DNA of 6,808 nucleotides from Asaia bogorensis (GTDB taxonomy: Bacteria; Pseudomonadota; Alphaproteobacteria; Acetobacterales; Acetobacteraceae). Location: the NCBI GenBank assembly GCA_945871455.1, contig CAMBXJ010000237.1:1-6808 (forward strand). Direction: 5' to 3'. Shown here piece by piece: positions 4,876 to 6,808 of this stretch (its first letter is position 1; the number at the start of each line of letters is the position of its first letter). The position numbers and the translations under genes are program-made. The notes below the pieces were generated by a model, which searched no databases, was not told the DNA's origin, and saw only the letters and a program-made list of their open reading frames with translations.

Positions 4876-5886
4876 CTAATCGTGATCGATGCCCTCCGGT
4901 GCCATCCGGCGGATCATGGCGCGAATTTCGGCGGGGGAATGTCCCTCGGCGCGTAATTGCCGCAACGGGCGGGCGCCGGCACGCTTGGCGAAGCGCTTGC
5001 CGTCGGGCCCGGTCAGCAGCGGGTGATGGGCGTAGTTCGGCTCTGGCCAGCCCATCAGGGCCTGAAGCAGCCGATGCAGTTGCGTGGCCGCCAGAAGGTC
5101 CTGGCCGCGTGTCACCAGGGTCACGCCCTGGACGGCATCGTCATGCGTGACGCAGAGATGATAGCTGGCCGGCGCATCCTTGCGGGCCAACACCACGTCG
5201 CCGAAACGCAATGGCTGACAGGCCACGACGCCCCGGGTTTCGTCCCGAAACGTCAAGGGTGCGACCGAAGCCGCCGCGCGCGCGACATCGAGACGAAGCG
5301 CGAAGACCTCGCCACCCGCGATGCGCGCGGATCTTTCATCAATGGAGAGGCGGCGGCAGGCGCCGGGATAGGGGATTGTGCCGTCAGGCGCATGGGGTAT
5401 CTGGCCGTCAGGCGCATGGGACATCTGGCCGTCAGGCGCATGGGACATTTGGCCGTCAGGCGCATGGGATATCTGGCCAACTGGCGCGGGGGATATCGCG
5501 CCACCGGGCGCCGGGGATGTTCCGCGGTCAGGCGCATGGGGGGCGGATGCCGCTTCCGCGATCTCCCGCGCGATGTCGGCGCGCGTGCAGAAGCATGGGT
5601 AGAGCAGTCCGCGTTCCGTCAGATTGTCCAGCACCGCTTGATACGCCGCCAGATGCGCCGACTGGACGCGGACCGGCCCATCCCAGTCCAGGCCCAGCCA
5701 GGCCAGGTCTTCCTCGATCGCGGCGGCGTAGTCCGGGCGGCACCGACCGGGGTCGATATCTTCCAACCGCAGCAGGAATTGCCCGCCCGCGTCCCGCGCC
5801 CGTCGCCAGGCGATCAGGGCCGAGAAGGCATGACCGAGATGCAGGAAACCGGTCGGGCTGGGCGCGAATCGCGTGACGATGGACAT
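4876..5886 (-). CDS. gluQ: Glutamyl-Q tRNA(Asp) synthetase with a tandem-repeat insertion
   Basis: This paralogue of the GluRS catalytic domain activates glutamate with ATP and attaches it to the queuosine at the wobble position of tRNA(Asp); it lacks the anticodon-binding domain. Visible landmarks in the 336 residues are RFAPSPTGFLHLGHA (6-20, HIGH motif HLGH at 16-19), LRLEDIDPGR (39-48), the zinc-site cysteines YPCFC (C98, C100) with YPGAC (Y173, C177), SYHLCVTHDD (241-250), VTRGQDLL (258-265) and KRFAKR (297-302) in place of KMSKS. Between the two zinc-ligand pairs lie 72 residues, against 11 in E. coli YadB, and most of this (116-171) is seven 8-residue repeats. The frame is intact, so the gene is probably functional. 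The ATG at 5886 is chosen because RFAPSPTG begins there; AGGTG lies just upstream. The frame continues upstream but overlaps the divergent hydrolase. Confidence 0.95.
   Translation of the reverse strand: MSIVTRFAPSPTGFLHLGHAFSALIAWRRARDAGGQFLLRLEDIDPGRCRPDYAAAIEEDLAWLGLDWDGPVRVQSAHLAAYQAVLDNLTERGLLYPCFCTRADIAREIAEAASAPHAPDRGTSPAPGGAISPAPVGQISHAPDGQMSHAPDGQMSHAPDGQIPHAPDGTIPYPGACRRLSIDERSARIAGGEVFALRLDVARAAASVAPLTFRDETRGVVACQPLRFGDVVLARKDAPASYHLCVTHDDAVQGVTLVTRGQDLLAATQLHRLLQALMGWPEPNYAHHPLLTGPDGKRFAKRAGARPLRQLRAEGHSPAEIRAMIRRMAPEGIDHD
5374..5541 (-). repeat. Seven-unit 24-bp tandem repeat inside gluQ
   Basis: The plus-strand core GTCAGGCGCATGGG occurs intact at 5383, 5407, 5431, 5455 and 5527, with two diverged copies at 5479 and 5503, all at an exact 24-bp spacing. 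The units encode PHAPDRGT, SPAPGGAI, SPAPVGQI, SHAPDGQM, SHAPDGQM, SHAPDGQI and PHAPDGTI (residues 116-171). The units starting at 5407 and 5431 differ at one base, which suggests recent slippage duplication; others are decayed. There are no spacers, so it is not a CRISPR array. Confidence 0.95.
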
Positions 5887-5923
5887 GGGCACCTGTCGCG
5901 AGTACCTCGGTCGAACCTGAACT

Positions 5924-5928
5924 AGGAG
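5924..5928 (+). promoter_or_regulatory. Ribosome binding site of the alpha/beta-hydrolase gene
   Basis: AGGAG lies 6 bases before the ATG at 5935. It sits within the 48-bp gap shared with the divergent gluQ, so the two promoters must be packed together or overlap the coding sequences. Confidence 0.7.
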
Positions 5929-5934
5929 CCTGCC

Positions 5935-6585
5935 ATGACGGACATTCTGGAGGCCCTGCACATGGGGCCCGCCACCAAGGGGACCCCGAAGCAACTGGTG
6001 GTCCTGTGCCACGGTCTGGGGGCCGATGGCTATGACCTGATCGACCTGGCGACAAGCTGGGCGGATGCCTGTCCCGACGCGATCTTCGCCTCGGTGCATG
6101 CGCCGGAGACGCATTATTCCGGATTCGGCCGCCAATGGTGGGCCGTGTCGGACCGGCGGCCGGAAATCATGGAAGGCGGTGCCCGCGGCGCGGCAATCCA
6201 CCTCGACGCCTTCATCGATGCAGAGTTGGCGCGGTTGGGACTGCCCGCGGACGCCTATGCGCTGATGGGATTCAGCCAGGGCGCCATGACCGCCTTGTTC
6301 ACCGGGCTGCGCCGCAAGGTGGCACCACGGGCGATCCTCGCGTTTTCAGGTGCCCTGATCGCCCCCGAGAAACTCGCCGCCGAGATCGCCAACAAGGCCC
6401 CGGTGCTGCTGGTGCATGGCGAAACCGACGAATCCGTTCCGGTCTCCCGGTCTCGCGACGCCGAGGCGGTGTTGCGCGCTCTCGGGGTGCCGGTCGAGTC
6501 GCTTTACATCCCGCGGCTGGGGCATGGGATCGATGATTCGGGCCTGTCGATGGGGGCTTTGACCTTGCAGCGGGGCTTTGCGTGA
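5935..6585 (+). CDS. Alpha/beta-hydrolase, carboxylesterase/phospholipase family
   Basis: The 216-residue product is full length for the compact carboxylesterase/acyl-protein-thioesterase group. The oxyanion loop is LCHGLGADG (24-32), the nucleophile elbow is GFSQG with Ser114, the catalytic acid is Asp165 in HGETDESVP, and the histidine is His197 in LGHGID. WW at 68-69 in the region RQWWAVSD is also typical. The natural ester substrate cannot be told; bacterial members hydrolyse short-chain carboxylesters or lysophospholipids. There is no signal peptide, so it is cytoplasmic. A strong Shine-Dalgarno supports the ATG at 5935. It is divergent from gluQ and is followed, after a 171-bp gap, by an HNH-endonuclease gene on the same strand. 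Confidence 0.93.
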   Translation: MTDILEALHMGPATKGTPKQLVVLCHGLGADGYDLIDLATSWADACPDAIFASVHAPETHYSGFGRQWWAVSDRRPEIMEGGARGAAIHLDAFIDAELARLGLPADAYALMGFSQGAMTALFTGLRRKVAPRAILAFSGALIAPEKLAAEIANKAPVLLVHGETDESVPVSRSRDAEAVLRALGVPVESLYIPRLGHGIDDSGLSMGALTLQRGFA

Positions 6586-6624
6586 CGGAGATGTGAAACA
6601 ACGTCCTCCGACTCGGGGGGGCGG

Positions 6625-6655
6625 TTGCGGCCTGGGCGAGCCTCTGCCATAGAAT
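6625..6655 (+). promoter_or_regulatory. Candidate promoter for the HNH gene
   Basis: TAGAAT (6650-6655) matches the -10 consensus at five of six bases; TTGCGG (6625-6630) is a partial -35 with a long 19-base spacing, or 17 bases to the poorer CATAGA at 6648. It is about 100 bases upstream of the HNH start. Downstream, ACGGTCTC-tgac-GGGACCGT (6699-6718) is an 8-bp hairpin (one G-U pair) in what would be the leader. Confidence 0.3.
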
Positions 6656-6743
6656 GCGTAGGTTCTCGGCGGCGCAGGTACTCTGGCGGGTCGACGAAAC
6701 GGTCTCTGACGGGACCGTCCCCCAGGCATCGCGCTCCAGTCGT

Positions 6744-6750
6744 GAGGGAG
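6744..6750 (+). promoter_or_regulatory. Ribosome binding site that sets a TTG start
   Basis: GAGGGAG is followed by a 6-base spacer and TTG at 6757, in frame with the HNH-family N-terminus. Confidence 0.5.
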
Positions 6751-6756
6751 CGGCGC

Positions 6757-6808
6757 TTGCCAGACGGCGGACAGCATTTTCCCGCGCTTGTGTTGAATGC
6801 GGATTTTC
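6757..6808 (+). CDS. HNH endonuclease, N-terminal fragment cut by the window end
   Basis: From TTG at 6757 the frame reads (M)PDGGQHFPALVLNADF and leaves the window open. FPALVLNADF is how I remember the start of a widespread alphaproteobacterial HNH-endonuclease family, which continues RPLSYYPLS; the HNH nuclease residues themselves lie outside this window. GAGGGAG (6744-6750) ends 6 bases before the TTG, which is a better context than the in-frame GTG at 6742. Family members are chromosomal single genes of unclear cellular role, not obvious mobile homing enzymes. The identification rests on about ten residues and memory. Confidence 0.65.
   Translation, partial: MPDGGQHFPALVLNADF

Noticed and set aside
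4224..5150. Plus-strand reading frame of 308 codons across the Lrp/AsnC and gluQ genes
   Set aside because: It spans two real minus-strand genes and their gap, and its product has no recognisable domain.
5374..5541. Regular 24-bp spaced repeats as a CRISPR array
   Set aside because: Repeats are directly adjacent with no unique spacers, and they lie in frame inside an intact gluQ coding sequence.
5887..6201. N-terminal extension of gluQ by 105 residues
   Set aside because: The extension is antisense to the well-supported hydrolase gene, while RFAPSPTG at the ATG of 5886 is the normal family start.
6586..6756. Structured RNA gene or tRNA after the hydrolase
   Set aside because: No TpsiC-arm motif, acceptor stem or known RNA core is visible; the region is explained as the upstream region of the HNH gene with a single hairpin.

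Overview
This window looks like chromosomal DNA of a GC-rich alphaproteobacterium, most likely Rhodospirillales/Acetobacterales. The grounds are GC-rich third positions, a perfect CtrA-type box, a glutamyl-Q tRNA(Asp) synthetase, a ribbon-helix-helix protein of the alphaproteobacterial type, the opening residues of the alphaproteobacterial HNH-endonuclease family, and interspersed palindromic repeats. No database search was possible; the taxonomic call is an inference.

Layout. 1-145 holds two direct repeats that resemble insertion-sequence ends, then a REP-like double hairpin. 169-543 (+) is a small single-domain cupin. 544-734 is intergenic and contains a perfect TTAA-N7-TTAAC CtrA box upstream of a small unidentified protein (708-917, +). 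955-2199 (-) is an M20-family N-carbamoyl amidohydrolase (beta-ureidopropionase/L-carbamoylase type), divergent from a class II aldolase/adducin-fold protein (2245-3015, +). 3016-3343 is a repeat region: a cloverleaf-like palindromic element followed by a 27-bp tandem array that runs in frame into the signal peptide of a small lipoprotein (about 3303-3752, +). 3887-4186 (-) is a ribbon-helix-helix protein with a GTG start. 4323-4787 (-) is an Lrp/AsnC regulator. 4876-5886 (-) is GluQ-RS carrying an unusual insertion of seven 8-residue repeats. 5935-6585 (+) is an alpha/beta-hydrolase of the carboxylesterase/phospholipase type. 6757-6808 (+) is the first 17 codons of an HNH endonuclease that runs off the window.

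The genes are mostly short, independent units with ordinary cytoplasmic roles; the only plausible functional pairing is the divergent amidohydrolase and aldolase. I see no dedicated defence or biosynthetic system. The unusual content is in repeats and control sites: two independent in-frame minisatellites (24 bp in gluQ, 27 bp before the lipoprotein), a palindromic element that may be the source of the second array, and a CtrA box in front of an orphan small gene.
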